From assembly GCA_001414345.1 (NCBI GenBank), contig LLCB01000066.1, positions 62,001 through 126,000 of the forward strand: a stretch of DNA of 64,000 nucleotides, in the 5' to 3' direction. The notes beneath the pieces were generated by a model. The model worked only from the letters and a program-made list of their open reading frames with translations, searched no databases and was not told the origin of the DNA. This DNA is from Hymenoscyphus infarciens. Lineage: Eukaryota > Ascomycota > Leotiomycetes > Helotiales > Helotiaceae. Of the stretch, positions 11,700 to 23,935 are shown one piece after another. Both the position numbers and the translations under genes were made by a program. Within the stretch, counting starts at the first letter, position 1. Every line of letters starts with the position of its first letter.

Positions 11700-14328
11700 C
11701 TAGAATGCATCCTCAAATGGGCAATCAATACTATCGTGACCCTCTCGCTCGCAGACACCACACCATTTATCCATGTTAACTACACCGCTCTCTTTGCCAG
11801 CTACAGGTCCCGATTCCATGGGATTAGGAATAATCTGAACAGGGTGCTTTTCTGTCGGTGATTTCTTCTGTGGTGAGAGTGGAGCTGGCTTGTAGTCGCC
11901 GTGGTGGGAGGGAGAAAGTTTGAGACCTTCCCTTACAGCATCTTTGCCGGTTCGCTTGTGAGCGTTCAAGTCTTCCCGGGATTGGTTGTTGCCATTGGAA
12001 TTGCCGTTTGTGCTGAACATATTGGTACATGTCAAAATATCGTGTCCTGAAGTCTCGCATAGCTCGCAGAAGTTGCTCTCGGCTGCAGATGAGTATGTGT
12101 CACTCTCTGGCATAGTCTCAAGCGTGTTTCCTCGTCTGTGTTCTGGTGACCTGGGCAAATCTCTCTCTCGCCAACTGACGATGGTCCCCTTAGAATCGCG
12201 TGCCGATGCAAAGTCTTGGGTAACGGTACCAGTGCTACCAATGGTCATTGCACTAGAGCGATGGTGGTTTAATTGATTGGCACTACCTCTGCGGGCACGC
12301 TCAAGCTCGCGTTCAAGCTCATCCTCTCGGTTTGTCTTGGCTTCAACAACTGCACGAAGTTCCTTGAGCTCTCGTTCAATTTTCTCCCGGGCCGCCCTGT
12401 CTTGAGTGGAGTCTCCACCAACACTACCTTGGCGTCGTTGAAAGCTCCCTTGACGTTGGGTTGGTGTCTTTTGAAGATCTGGGGTCGAATTTGAAGTATC
12501 CGGCACAGCATCTCTACTCAAAGAGTGGATAATGGCTTTCAATCCACGAATCTCATCGTCCCGTTGTTCAACCTCTTTGGATGTGGTATTGGTAGAGTTC
12601 GATTCTCCATTGGCACCATTGCCATTGATTGCTGCTGCTGCCTTCTCACGCTCCCGGCGTAGCTCTGATCTTGTACGCTCAACTTCTCCACGCAAGAATT
12701 CAACCTCTCCTCTAGCTTCAGCTTCTCCTCGTCGAGCATCCTCCAGACCTTCTTCCAATTCCTGCACAAGTTCTTCGAGCTGTTTAAGTTGCCTGGCAAC
12801 ACTATCGACATCATCGGTGCGTTCCTGGTATTCTTGAACTTCGTGCAGCAAATCATCAACGCGCTTTTCATAAACACGTTCAGTTTCGGTGCTGGCTAGT
12901 TCGAGAGTGTCGATCGTGCTTCTAAAATCTGCTCGGTGTGCGTCGAATTCTGCGGTCAACATTGCTATCTTCTCGTTCTTTTCTCGGAGTATTGCTCGCA
13001 GTTGTGGTGCATCTTTGTCCTCCAAACTGCCCCTATTATTCCTAGAGCTGTGTGGGCTCCCCTCTGCCGCTCCCATTAATGATTGTACTTCCGCCAGCGC
13101 GCTTTCCATCTCTGCCAAGCTCGTTGCTTGGTCTTTGAGTTGCTTCTCCCGCTCCTCTAGCTGCCCCCGCAATCGATCCGCCTCATCATTATGGTCGTGT
13201 GCTCTGGATCCTGTGCGAGATGCCGCCCGGGATGCGGCTCGTGAAGCTGGTCGTATTTTGGAAGCGAAAGAAGATATAGAGCCAAGACTTGCGTTTGTAG
13301 TAGTACGAGCTACTCCAACGGGTGTGGTCTCATCTTCGCTGATGCTCATGGGGGTTTGTCCCAGAGCAGAGGCACTTCTTGGGCCAGGTGTTCCCATCAT
13401 TCCCGTTCTTGGTGTATATCCAACTCTCTTACTTGGGTCTCCCGAGTCCTTTGTACCCCTCACACTCTGCCCGAACTTGGAAGGAGCAGGGCTGCCATAT
13501 CGCGGAGGTGCTTTTTGTGATGGCGTCGCGATCGAAGGTCTCGCGCCGATTTGTGGCCTTCGCAGAGGAGACTCGGGACGCGGGAGTGAGGGACGAGACT
13601 TCTTGAAGCCAGGACTTGGAGCTCTTCCTGGCCCAACCGACTGACTGAATTTGGGCAATGACGGAGTCGGTGGTGTAAAGGTTCTCGAAACTTGACCTGC
13701 AACCTTGAAGCTGCTTCCAGCCGAAGGAGTCGAAGGCGTAAGAGGAAAGGATCCATCGCGGGAAGAGGCAGAGGCGCGTCGAGTCGCCCTGTTTATCGGG
13801 AGGAAGATACCGGCACCAGGGACCTGGGTTTGGAAATACGATATACTACGCGATTTAATCAGTATGAGTTCATGGAGAGGGCGTTTGCTTGTCTCACCCC
13901 TCAACATCGCCATTATTCTTGCCCCGGCGCGCAAACTCTTCACTTAATTCCACCCCTGCGAAGAGACCCTTCTTGCCTTGTACCGTCCCAACAAACTTGA
14001 CCGTACCGTACATATTCCCAGGCACATCGACCGTGTCACCGACCTCCAGCTCCTCACCGTCACCATGTGAGGGTGTTGTGGGTGCCATTTTCTTGGGTGT
14101 GAGGGAGTTCTTGCTCTGCACCGTGTTCAAGCCGTATCCTTTGGTCGCATCTGGGATGGTCGCCAGGCTACTGTGAGTGAGTGCGCTAAGAGATATTTTC
14201 TTATTTAGTGACGTAGGAAAAGGGTTGTTCGTTCGCTGAGCGGAGTATTGGGAATTTAAATTCGGGCTGGAGGCAGTGCCGAGTGACTGACGAGGTCTGA
14301 GTGAGCGTCGAGGAGTGTGTGTTGACAT
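11700..14328 (-). CDS. BIK1: CLIP-170/Bik1-type microtubule plus-end tracking protein
   Basis: Binds growing microtubule plus ends and helps link them to cell polarity, dynein and nuclear movement. Two exons on the minus strand, 14328-13898 and 13845-11700, with a 52-base intron that interrupts the CAP-Gly domain in phase 2; the product is 858 residues. The CAP-Gly domain spans residues about 95-165 (LEVGDTVDVPG, GKKGLFAGVEL, then GISYF completed across the intron). A Ser/Pro-rich segment follows (about 170-370), then a long heptad-rich coiled coil (about 375-660). The C terminus carries two CCHC zinc knuckles typical of CLIP proteins: FCELCETSGHDILTC (about 736-750) and WCGVCEREGHDSIDC near the very end. 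This architecture is complete for the family. Homologues include tip1 (fission yeast) and clipA (Aspergillus). Confidence 0.93.
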
Positions 14329-16658
14329 CTGGTCGATTTATTGTTTTCTACACCGTACTACGCACCACACCAATCAGGGTCACCACCCCAGCTACTATGA
14401 AGCTCTGTCCACCCAATATATTGATTTTGATAGTCTCTTCTCCGAAATTGCTGTTTCGACGTGTTGAATGCGTTAATAAGGTGTTCTGGGAAGTAGGATC
14501 GTGGGTTTGGTGAGGGTTAGAGATGGTGAGGGAGAGGTGCAGGAGAGGAACCTTTACACACCAACAGATTGCGCAGCAACCTTCAGCCATGTTCCCCACC
14601 CCTTGCGTTGCTTTGCCCTCCGGCTGTTACGTCGTGGCCCAATCGGAAATTAGTCTCCTGAAAATATAAGCTGTGAGAACAACACTTCTTTTGTTTCTAT
14701 GGTTTGGATCTCTGTCGCTGACGATCGAACAGTTTCTACGAATGCATTCCTTAGGCCCTCTCTTTCAATGACTTCCGATACTTGGGTTTGAAAATGTTTT
14801 TGATCCCTGTTATTCAGACAGGCTTCCTCCAATGGCCCAAAATGACATTCAGATCTCGGACGGCATTCCTCTTTCAACTGATTTTTAACTTCCAATCTAC
14901 TGGTAGAACATCATGGACCAGATGTTTATCCGTCAGAAAACCGTTAAAACTCCCCTCCTCAATTTAAAACGGAGAATTAATGTGTATTTGCTACTCGTAT
15001 TTGAAGAAACAACAACTCCATCTTTTCCCCTTGTTGGCATCAAAAATCTACGCCACCCCCTCTATTTTCAACTTCACAAGCTTTGAGTACATGAACCATA
15101 TCGGATATTTCCCGACGCGATTGAGTATTTCATCAGAGACATCCTCACAGGGATGTCCTGGTCACAACACAAAGCGGGAGCTGAAAAAAGACCCCGATAT
15201 GCAACTTTGTCACTTGCGCTGTGACTCTCCGAGATCTCGGATGATTCAAGACTAAAAAGGCATGATGTCAAGCTCTGAAGGCCTGAAACTTCCAAACAAA
15301 AACTGTCGAATGTTGCATTTCTCGGTTGCAGTTAATTATCAAAAGAAGTATCAAGTATCGGATTTTCCAGAGCATTTTCCTTCCAAAACAAGTCGATTTT
15401 CACTGAAACAAAATTGTATCATTTTCAGATGAATACAGGAGAAATTCGAGAACAGAAAGTTCAATTATTAATGAGTATATCCCTTCGGGTTTCCTATTAT
15501 CAAATCCTCTCAAGATTTTATGACGACTACTCGTAATACTATTCCGCTGTTTGATCGTCAGAGCAATTATCAAGTCTATTATTGTTACAAGTCTCGAGTT
15601 TAGAATACCTAGGTAACTACTCGACAGCCCCACTCAAAAAAACTATATCACTCGAGATAATTATTATTGTCATTCATGATTTACTAATTCTCGTTCAAAC
15701 TTACTACTGGGTAATTTTACTTCATTCTATACTCCACCTGGTCATTAGCCCTAGATAAACCACCCAGCCTCAAGTCCCTCTTCGTGAGCGACAGCAAATA
15801 GTTCTCATTATTCTGACTTTTCAGGGCTTAGTATTTCAGGAAAATTGAAAGGATGTTTGATGAACGATATATATGATTATGCAAACTTTCCAAGAAAGTT
15901 GGCCCTCCTACCCCGCCGCTTTTACCCTCTCACGTTCCCACCAACCCATTCAAGCCTAGCCTCTTGCCCCGCCCCACATTTATTTTTACTATATATTCTC
16001 CCGTCCTCTTTGCAAAAAACTTCTTTTCTCTTCGTGCGGCGATAGGATTTAAAACCCCCAGTGTTGCTCAAACATCCGCGGTACTCTGTATCGTCCCATG
16101 ATGTATTGTCAAATAATTTTCTGAGCGTCAATCCTATCACAGAGAAAACTCAATTGCAAAGACGGCCTTTTTCACCAAAGCTCCTGTGTTGTGTTCGCAA
16201 CCCTACCGATTTGTCTTAACGGGCTCGCTGGGTTTTGCTGGATGCGGGGCGTGATGGGGAGGGCTGGACATTTATACTTGTTCCTTTGGGGAATTTAACA
16301 TGAGGGATGGGATGGAGGGCGAGCGTTGTATTGGGAGGGGAGGGAAATACTTGGGGAAGGCGCGAGATGCCGGGCGTCTGCGAGGCCGTTCGATGACAAG
16401 GAAATCCTGGGAGTGACGGGTCAGACACAAATGCGTCCAGGCTGTCAAGTTGTCAAGTTCAATTGGTGTGCGACGTAGATTAATTTATTTCAAGCTGTTC
16501 AAAAAGCAAGAGGCTTCATCTGGGGACAATCATCACATTTTCTTCTCCACTGTGTCTACCGTCATCGCCATATCTCAATATTCCCTCATTAACATGATTC
16601 CTTGTTCATGCCAGTCATTCATTCATGCTACCCAGGTATTCCGCAATCGCTATCCCCT
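14329..16658. other. Intergenic, no gene seen
   Basis: This stretch lies upstream of the CLIP gene and downstream of the thioredoxin-PITH gene, both on the minus strand. It is moderately AT-rich between about 14650 and 15900. I see no open frame with protein-like composition, no tRNA and no inverted-repeat element. Confidence 0.4.
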
Positions 16659-17776
16659 TCACTCGTCACTAACTTTTTCTATCTTACCATCTCTCTTCTC
16701 GCCCGTCTCGCCGATTATTCTGAGTCTGTCAACGCGAACCCGCTCTCCTTCTCCATCTCCATCCACGATGAAGATAACTAAACTGGTGACATTCTGGAAC
16801 TTGACGAATCGCAGAGGGATAGTCGCCGTACCAGTAGCGTCCCAGTCAGTTTCGGAAAGTGTAATGCTTTGGGTGATGGGAGTATCGTCTGCCTCTTCGA
16901 AACCGAGAATGTGTGGGCGATTGGAGTATATTTGGATGGTCTTGGGTCGCATAGGAACTTCTTCGTCATCTTCGGCTTCTTTGGGTGGCAAGGAGGTGAT
17001 CTGTGACAAAAGTTAGCTATGATATAATCTCGCGGGAAGGTATCGCATACCTGTAAAGTATGGATCTTTAGTAGAGCCTGGAAGGGCATGTATAGCATCA
17101 GCTGCTCATCCGTATCACTCTCTACCCAATCCTTGACAGCATTTTCAGATGCCTTGCCCTTCTGCAGACCAGTTGGTTTGCTGCCCTCCACCAAGACTCG
17201 TACAGTGCCAAATTCGGTATCCGAATTCAAGAGCTCCAACCCCTTCACATCGATTTGATCGTTGATATCTCCATAACCCTTTGGCAACTCTCCTTTGCGC
17301 CAATCGCCACTGCTTGAGCCTCCAAATCCGCTTGAAGCGCCATCAGCTTCAGCAGCCAACTGTTTAATGACAGCCTGTAACTTCCTGGCATCCGCGCCCT
17401 GAATCTTCTCAACGACCTTGCCTTCCTTGAATATCATAAAGGTTGGCATGGCAGTGACGGCATAATTCGCAGCGATCTCCTTTTGTGCATCCACGTTAAC
17501 CTTGGTGAAGGTAATGCGATTCGGTCGCGTTAGCTGCGCCGAGAGCTGCTCGTAGATTGGGGCGATTTGTTTGCATGGTCCACACCAGTCTGCGTAGACT
17601 ATAGGAAGTTAGTGTAGGCTCTGCGAAAGTGTTGAAGCTATTGTTTGCTTTGCGTGCTATGGAGGACGAGGGGTAAGGTGGGGTAGGAGCTTACAGTCTG
17701 TGACGACGATTTTTGAAGACTTGAGGAGACTTGAGAATTGTGCAGGCGAGGCGATTTGTACTGTTTGTGAGGACAT
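16659..17776 (-). CDS. Thioredoxin domain-PITH protein (TXNL1-like)
   Basis: Cytosolic thioredoxin-like protein; relatives (human TXNL1) associate with the 26S proteasome. Three exons on the minus strand: 17776-17695, 17598-17051, 17000-16659; all junctions keep frame and the product is 323 residues. Residues 1-110 are a thioredoxin fold with the active site WCGPC (cysteines 33 and 36), and TAMPTF contains the cis-proline. A Gly/Ser linker (about residues 128-140) joins a C-terminal PITH domain (about 150-310: RVLVEGSKP, NRPHILGFEEADD, SLVIFIVDGD). The first exon is not visible as a long open frame but is fixed by the clean donor GTAAGC and by the thioredoxin strand before WCGPC. Both catalytic cysteines are present, so redox activity is likely. 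Confidence 0.93.
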
Positions 17777-18967
17777 GGTGAGGGGAGGTTGTTAAGAGAA
17801 GGGTTGTTTGCTTGAGTTTGCAAACATATCACGAAGGTCGGTACGGCGAGCTCAGGCACCAAACGGGTGACGCGACCTTGTCAGCATTCACAATTTTGAC
17901 AAACGTCACTACAACACGTTCTCTCAACCGCGCAACTTCAATTGAAGCTCTTCAAATCAGTTCTGCATCTCGAATTTGGTTACTGGTGTTTAAAATACTG
18001 ATATATTAGTTGCTCAGCCATGCAGCTCCGTGAAAGCATCTGTGAGCCATAATATGGCAAAGCGTACGATTTCCAGTCATGGAACCTGAAGAATCAAAGT
18101 TGTAACAAATGTTGTTCAGGCGGTGCAGTAAGAGAAGCGAGCATTGCTCTCCTGCACCTACTTGGCTTTCATATACAAAGGATTCTAGAAAATGTCATAA
18201 GTATTGTTTAAGAAAGTTTAGAAGAATTAGAAAGTGGGTTTCTTGATTCTCCTAAACTATCTCAGATAATAAATTCATTTATTCTGAATAATCTCGTGTG
18301 TTTAGTAGGGCAGGTGCCATAGAATAAGCACTCAATTTTCTAGAAATGATGGAGTTGTGTCGAATTATGGTGCTATCACGATCCTTTGCAAAGAAGAATC
18401 CAAAATGCTGTATCATCATTCACTGGAATTGGAAAGGTTTTTTCAATTTTAACCCAGATGTCTGGGAGAATTGAAGTTCATTGTCCCAAAGGTTTAGGAG
18501 ACTTCACTTGAATTACCCTAGTCCGCTGGAACAACGAGCCAAGGGGGCAGGTACGTCTCGACCTGCCATTGTCCAGTCTAAATGTCTGGCAAGTTTTCAA
18601 GAGGAGCTAGCATTGCGGCAGCACAATATCCTCAATATTCTGCCGCAAATTGTTTGTTAGGGATTCACCATCAACGTTCGCTAAGCCTTTCTTCCAAGAT
18701 CACAGGAGACATATGTATTATTATTATTATTTTGATTTGATTCGTTTGCAATGGCCTTCAGTATGTACAGGAGATTATCGACGTCAAAGCTCATCACACA
18801 TCTCCATAAAAACCAGATATCCTCAAATCCTGAACTCGAATTGCCGTGCTAGCACAAGGTGTTTTCGTCGTCAGTCGGGAGGCCAATGAGTATCGTCATT
18901 AAACAGGGAATCGCCATTGGAAATATGACAACGTTGAAACTCAAAGTTGAGGTCGTTATGTAGACGT
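17777..18967. other. Intergenic, no gene seen
   Basis: Promoter side of the thioredoxin-PITH gene and 3' side of the small secreted protein gene. A short TAT trinucleotide run lies at about 18715-18731. No coding frame, RNA gene or mobile element is supported. Confidence 0.4.
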
Positions 18968-19329
18968 TTACAAGAACTGGAGATTTGTTAGTATATGCTT
19001 TTGATATGAGTTGGATTGTATAGGGGACGTACCAGAGCAACACCACCAGCGACGATCATGGCCATGGCGGAGACGCTGTTTGCACCAGCACCACCAGTGT
19101 ATGGCAATCCAGTGGCAGTTGGAGCGACGACACCACCAGTTGATGCAACGGTTGGAGCGGCGTAACCTGATGGTGCGACAGCGGTGGATGATGGACCACA
19201 AGCGTAGACGGTGACAGTCCTATGATGTGTTAGCAATTTATCGAAAGGTTCCATGTGTCGATCTACTTACTTCTCAGCAGTGGCAACAGCGGCCATGACG
19301 GCGAAGAGGGCGACGACGGAGAATTGCAT
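18968..19329 (-). CDS. Very small secreted, probably GPI-type, Ala/Thr/Val-rich protein
   Basis: Three exons on the minus strand: 19329-19271, 19219-19033 and a 9-base last exon 18976-18968 coding Phe-Leu-stop. Junctions keep frame; the product is 84 residues. It starts with a classical signal peptide (MQFSVVALFAVMAAVATA). The short mature part is rich in Ala, Thr, Val, Pro and Gly with one cysteine, and ends in a hydrophobic tail (AMAMIVAGGVALFL) after a small-residue stretch GGAGANS, the layout of a GPI-attachment signal. Such tiny wall-linked proteins are common in filamentous fungi; none has a role I can assign here. The last exon is the least certain part: without it the frame runs on about ten residues from the donor site. 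Confidence 0.62.
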
Positions 19330-21570
19330 CTTGAAGTTTGGGATTTGGTAATTGATTGAAGAGGTTGGAAGGTTTGAGGTGGGTTGAAGGATTGAGGTTT
19401 GTAGAGGAAGATGTGTGAAAGAGAGTGGATGAAGTATCAAAAGAGTGTACTTGAAGTTGGATGGGGAGGAAAGAAAAGAAGGTGGAGAGGAGCGAGGTGT
19501 TGGAGTATAAGTAGTACGCGTCGAGCTTGTCTTTGATAACGTCAACGGTCAACCCTCCCAATGCCTCTCAATAATCCATACTCACTCGGAGGTGAGCCTT
19601 GGGTTGTCCACTCAACCCCTCCCAAAGATATAGTCCCCACATTAAGGGATGAGACTTTTTGATATCAACTTGCCAGGGCTGCGACTCTGCAGGTGCTTCC
19701 AACGGTAAAACGCCACATCAATTTCCAAGGGACGACTTTATCAAAATGTCTCTTTTATGGGGGATGAGAGATGTGGCACCGAGCTTCTGTGGGGGTATAT
19801 CTTAAAATTAGATCTAGCATTGCAAGGCAAGCGAAGTTTGGAAGGTTTAGACAGCGAACACATAAACAATTCAAGAGTCCTGTTTCTGAGTAAACAACGC
19901 GTCAGATGAGGGAGGTATTACCATTTCGAGCTCAATGACACCCTCCTTCCTTTCTTTCCAGAGGTAGGGATGATATTTTATCGATATCTGCAACCGAGGA
20001 GCTTCCTTCCTGAAAGGGGGTACGATATCGACGGTACCTGCATACATCCCTGAATACCCAAATCGTTGGCTTGTGGATGAATTGGTGCCCTGCCCTGTTG
20101 CTCTCATAATCTTACTCTGGGTCTCCAATGAGACGTGACTCTTCGGTTTATGGCAATTGGTCTTGCGGAAGGTGTCGGTTGGAAGATTGACTTGGTGTTG
20201 CACCACACGTGCTTATCCAGATTGCGATCAGTATTCTCGAAAGGGGCGAAGTGAATTTGAGGCTCAGCAATGGATCTGGAGAATTGATTTTCCAGAAATC
20301 ATGAACAGATCAGCGAGATTGATGTTCTGGATTCCAAGGTTTTGGTGAAGAGTGGTGTTTCGAGTTGACCGTTGCGATATTACACGTTCGTCGATCATTT
20401 TTAGGAGGAGATAAGAAAGCCGTTCGACGGAGATTTCACACGGGTTCATATGAATGGCGTTTATTTATATCCCCGTAAGTTCAAGAAGATCAAACTCGCT
20501 GACCACTTGATGAACTGGTTCAATGATGGAAGCATGAAGGATGAAGACTGTGGGGAACCCTTGAATGGATACCCCCACATTCAGGGCGTAAAATGAGGCG
20601 TTCAGCGTTCAGCGCTCCAGCCACAGGCCACGAGTTGACAATTCATACATGGACCTCATTTTCAAGGTCTGCCTTGGGAAGGGAGAACGTTTGAATTATT
20701 CAAGTCAACGAGGGAGAGTCCAAGAGGGCGGACATGTTGAGGGTGCTACGGTGACTGAGGGCGAGTGAAAATGTGTCTTAGCCCTCCAATTTGAGATTCA
20801 AGGCCATATTTCAACAGCCCTCCAATCTTCAGTTCCACCAGGGCAAGCAATGAAGCTGCCATAGAATCCGATCCTTCCTCGTCTTCTGGTATCACTCGCA
20901 GGTAGTCGTGTGGTATTTATGTTCAATCATTGAAACCCTCTCCATAGGGTAAAGGAGAACGCTTCACCCATAATCGAGCACTTTCTTCTCCGTTTCTACT
21001 GACGAACCGGTTGTCATGGAGCCTCACATCATCCGAAGACGACGGGCTTCTCGAACTGATTGCTTTGAGCGAACGTGTTGTTTTGCGTTGAGTAAATAAA
21101 TTTACTTTGTTGGAGAAGAAAAGAAGAAACTACGAGCCTCAAAAAATTAGAATAAGTAGAAATTTTTCGCCGACTAGCGTCGTGGCCTGAATTGCTGCCC
21201 AAGGCCTTCATCGACATCGCGCGCCACTTGATGGGAAAGCGGCGCTGTTTGCGGGTTCGCGGCGAACCTGGAGTTTGATAGCCAGCAAGAATTGCTTTCG
21301 ATTGTGGTATTCTTGTGGTATTCTTGTGTTTGTAGGGTATACAGAGTAGGACCACTCTGATACAAAATTTTCCCAATCGTAATGAGTTGTCTTTAACGTT
21401 ACACTTTGTACGGCTGATCTCGCTTACAGCGGCGTGCCATTTTTCAAACGGCCGGAGACGACGTCAAATAAATTTTGGTGGGGTTGACCCCGCCAAGTTA
21501 CTTCATTCTTTTTTGATTATTTACATTCCCACCAATTTGGTCCAGAATCGAATATCAGAACTTGGTCAAC
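19330..21570. other. Intergenic, no gene firmly supported
   Basis: Divergent upstream region between the small secreted protein gene (-) and the purine-synthesis gene (+). Minus-strand open frames at 19871-20206 and 20264-20449 are not joined by any convincing intron and match nothing I recognise. No tRNA or repeat element is seen. Confidence 0.35.
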
Positions 21571-23935
21571 ATGTCGGTAATTCGCAAGACAGGTACGCTT
21601 GATAAACTTGAAGAACGCCCCCTCCGTTTCCAGCTAATCGTTGCCAATAGCGATCATCTCGGTTTACGACAAGACAGGCTTGCTTGACTTGGCCAAAGGA
21701 TTGATCCAGCAGAATGTTCGACTTCTTGCTTCTGGGGGCACTGCCAAGATGATTCGGGAATCTGGCTTTGCTGTGGAGTAAGTTCTTTTCCATCTGCTCC
21801 TCCCTGTACCATATTCTCGATTCCCTGAAGTCAGTTGGAAAGAAAGTGAGAACCAACCTTGATTATAACCATCAAAAGTGGCATTGGGATGATTACCTCT
21901 AGGTAGCTGCCCTTCTAATTCCCCGTCTTGTCCACCACCTTCTCATCCTATCTTAGGAAGTTTTCTTTGCGCTGCTCGCCTTCACTTCCCCTTCACCCCA
22001 AACCGATTTCTAACTCCCAACTAGAGATGTTTCTGCCATCACCCACGCCCCCGAGATGTTGGCAGGCAGAGTCAAGACCCTCCACCCAGCCGTCCATGCT
22101 GGCATCCTTGCACGCGACCTTGCCTCCGACGAGAAGGACCTTGCCGAGCAAAACATCAACAAAGTTGACTATGTCATCTGCAACCTATACCCTTTCAAGG
22201 ACACAATTGCCAAGATCAACGTCACAATCCCAGAGGCTGTTGAGGAGATTGATGTTGGAGGAGTCACCTTGATCCGTGCTGCCGCAAAGAACCATGGCCG
22301 AGTCACAATCTTGAGCGATCCAAAAGACTATCCCGAGTTTTTGCAGGAGTTGGAGAAGGGAGAGGTCAGCGAACGCAGCAGAAACCTATACGCCTTGAAG
22401 GCCTTTGAGCACACTGCCGATTATGATGCTTCCATCTCAGACTTCTTCCGCAAACAGTATGCTGGTGAAGGAACTCAACAATTGGCTCTCAGATATGGTG
22501 CAAACCCTCATCAAAAGCCTGCTGCTTCATACGTCAAATCTGCAGCACTGCCATTCAAAGTTCTTGGCGGATCTCCTGGCTACATCAACTTGCTTGATGC
22601 TTTGAATGCTTGGCCTTTGGTAAAGGAATTGAAGGCTGCTCTTCACCTTCCAGCAGCGGCAAGCTTCAAGCATGTCTCTCCTGCTGGAGCTGCCATTGGT
22701 GTTCCTCTAAGTGTAGATGAGCGCAAGGTCTACATGGTGGATGATATTGAAGGTCTGGAGAACTCTGCATTGGCACAAGCATATGCACGTGCAAGAGGTG
22801 CCGATCGTATGAGCAGTTTTGGAGACATGATCGCTTTGAGTGATGTTGTCGATGTGCCAACTGCCAAGATCATTTCCAGAGAAGTCTCTGATGGTGTCAT
22901 TGCTCCTGGGTATGAAGATGCAGCTCTTGAGATTTTGAAGAAGAAGAAGGGTGGCAAGTACCTCGTCTTGCAAATGGATTCTGAGTATGAGCCATCTCCT
23001 CAAGAGTCGAGAACCGTTTACGGTATTACCTTGACCCAACACCGAAACGATGTCAAGCTCTCCCCCAAATCATTTACTTCCATCATCACACCAAAGAACC
23101 CCGCTCCACTTTCAGAGTCTGCTCTTCGGGATTTGACTGTTGCTACTATTGTCTTGAAATATACTCAAAGTAACTCGGTCTGTTATGCTCTCAATGGTCA
23201 AATTATTGGACTTGGTGCTGGACAACAATCACGTATCCACTGCACTCGTCTTGCCGGTGACAAGGCAGACAATTGGTGGTTGAGATTCAGCCCTCGTGTT
23301 TTGGATATCAAGGTTCGTTTATTTACTTTTCTCAATGCTTACGTTTTATCTGGGGTCAAAACATACCCTTAAACCTTTGTACTTGGGATTGCCATTTCCG
23401 CAATGGAAGCAGCCGAAATTTCACATTCCCAAATGATCTTTTTCTAGTTCGCCAGGCGCTGCTTGCAGGGCTTTTTTTATCAGGAGCGAGAAAATATAAC
23501 TCTTTTAATACTTTACTAACTTTATCTCTACTGTAGTGGAAGAAGGGTACCAAGCGACCAGATAAGAGCAATGCAATCGATCTATTGGTTAGCGGCGAAC
23601 TTCCAGAGGACGGACCTGAGAGAGTTGGTTATGAGGCCTTTTTCGATGAAGTTCCAAAGGCATTCACCAAGGAGGAGCGAAAGGAGTGGCTCTCGAAGCT
23701 CAAGGACGTTGTCGTCTCTAGTGATGCATTCGTAAGTTTCCCATGCCACAACTCTAGATTTCACTAACATCATTTGCAGTTCCCCTTCATCGATAATGTC
23801 TACCGCGCTGGACGATCAGGAGTCAAGTACATTGCAGCACCAAGCGGTAGTCAAAACGACGCGGCGGTTTTCGAGACGGCTGAGAAGTTGGGTATTACCT
23901 TTGTTGAGCAGAGCATTCGTCTCTTCCATCATTAA
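21571..23935 (+). CDS. ADE17: Bifunctional AICAR transformylase/IMP cyclohydrolase
   Basis: Catalyses the last two steps of de novo purine synthesis: formylation of AICAR with 10-formyl-tetrahydrofolate, then ring closure to IMP. Five exons: 21571-21592, 21651-21777, 22025-23312, 23537-23731, 23780-23935; the product is 595 residues, as usual for the family. The first exon is only 22 bases (MSVIRKT plus one base) and the second intron is long at 247 bases. Residues about 1-200 form the IMP cyclohydrolase domain ([33 protein letters not shown]). The rest is the transformylase with [11 protein letters not shown], the catalytic Lys-His pair in [10 protein letters not shown] (K265-H266) and [10 protein letters not shown]. 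The C terminus [11 protein letters not shown] is family-typical. Complete and apparently functional. Confidence 0.96.

Noticed and set aside
12889..13644. 251-codon open frame on the plus strand
   Set aside because: It is antisense to the coding exon of the CLIP-170-type gene and has the Ser/Arg/Leu-rich composition of a shadow frame.
19871..20449. Possible two-exon minus-strand gene
   Set aside because: No intron with acceptable donor and acceptor joins the two frames, and neither part is recognisable.
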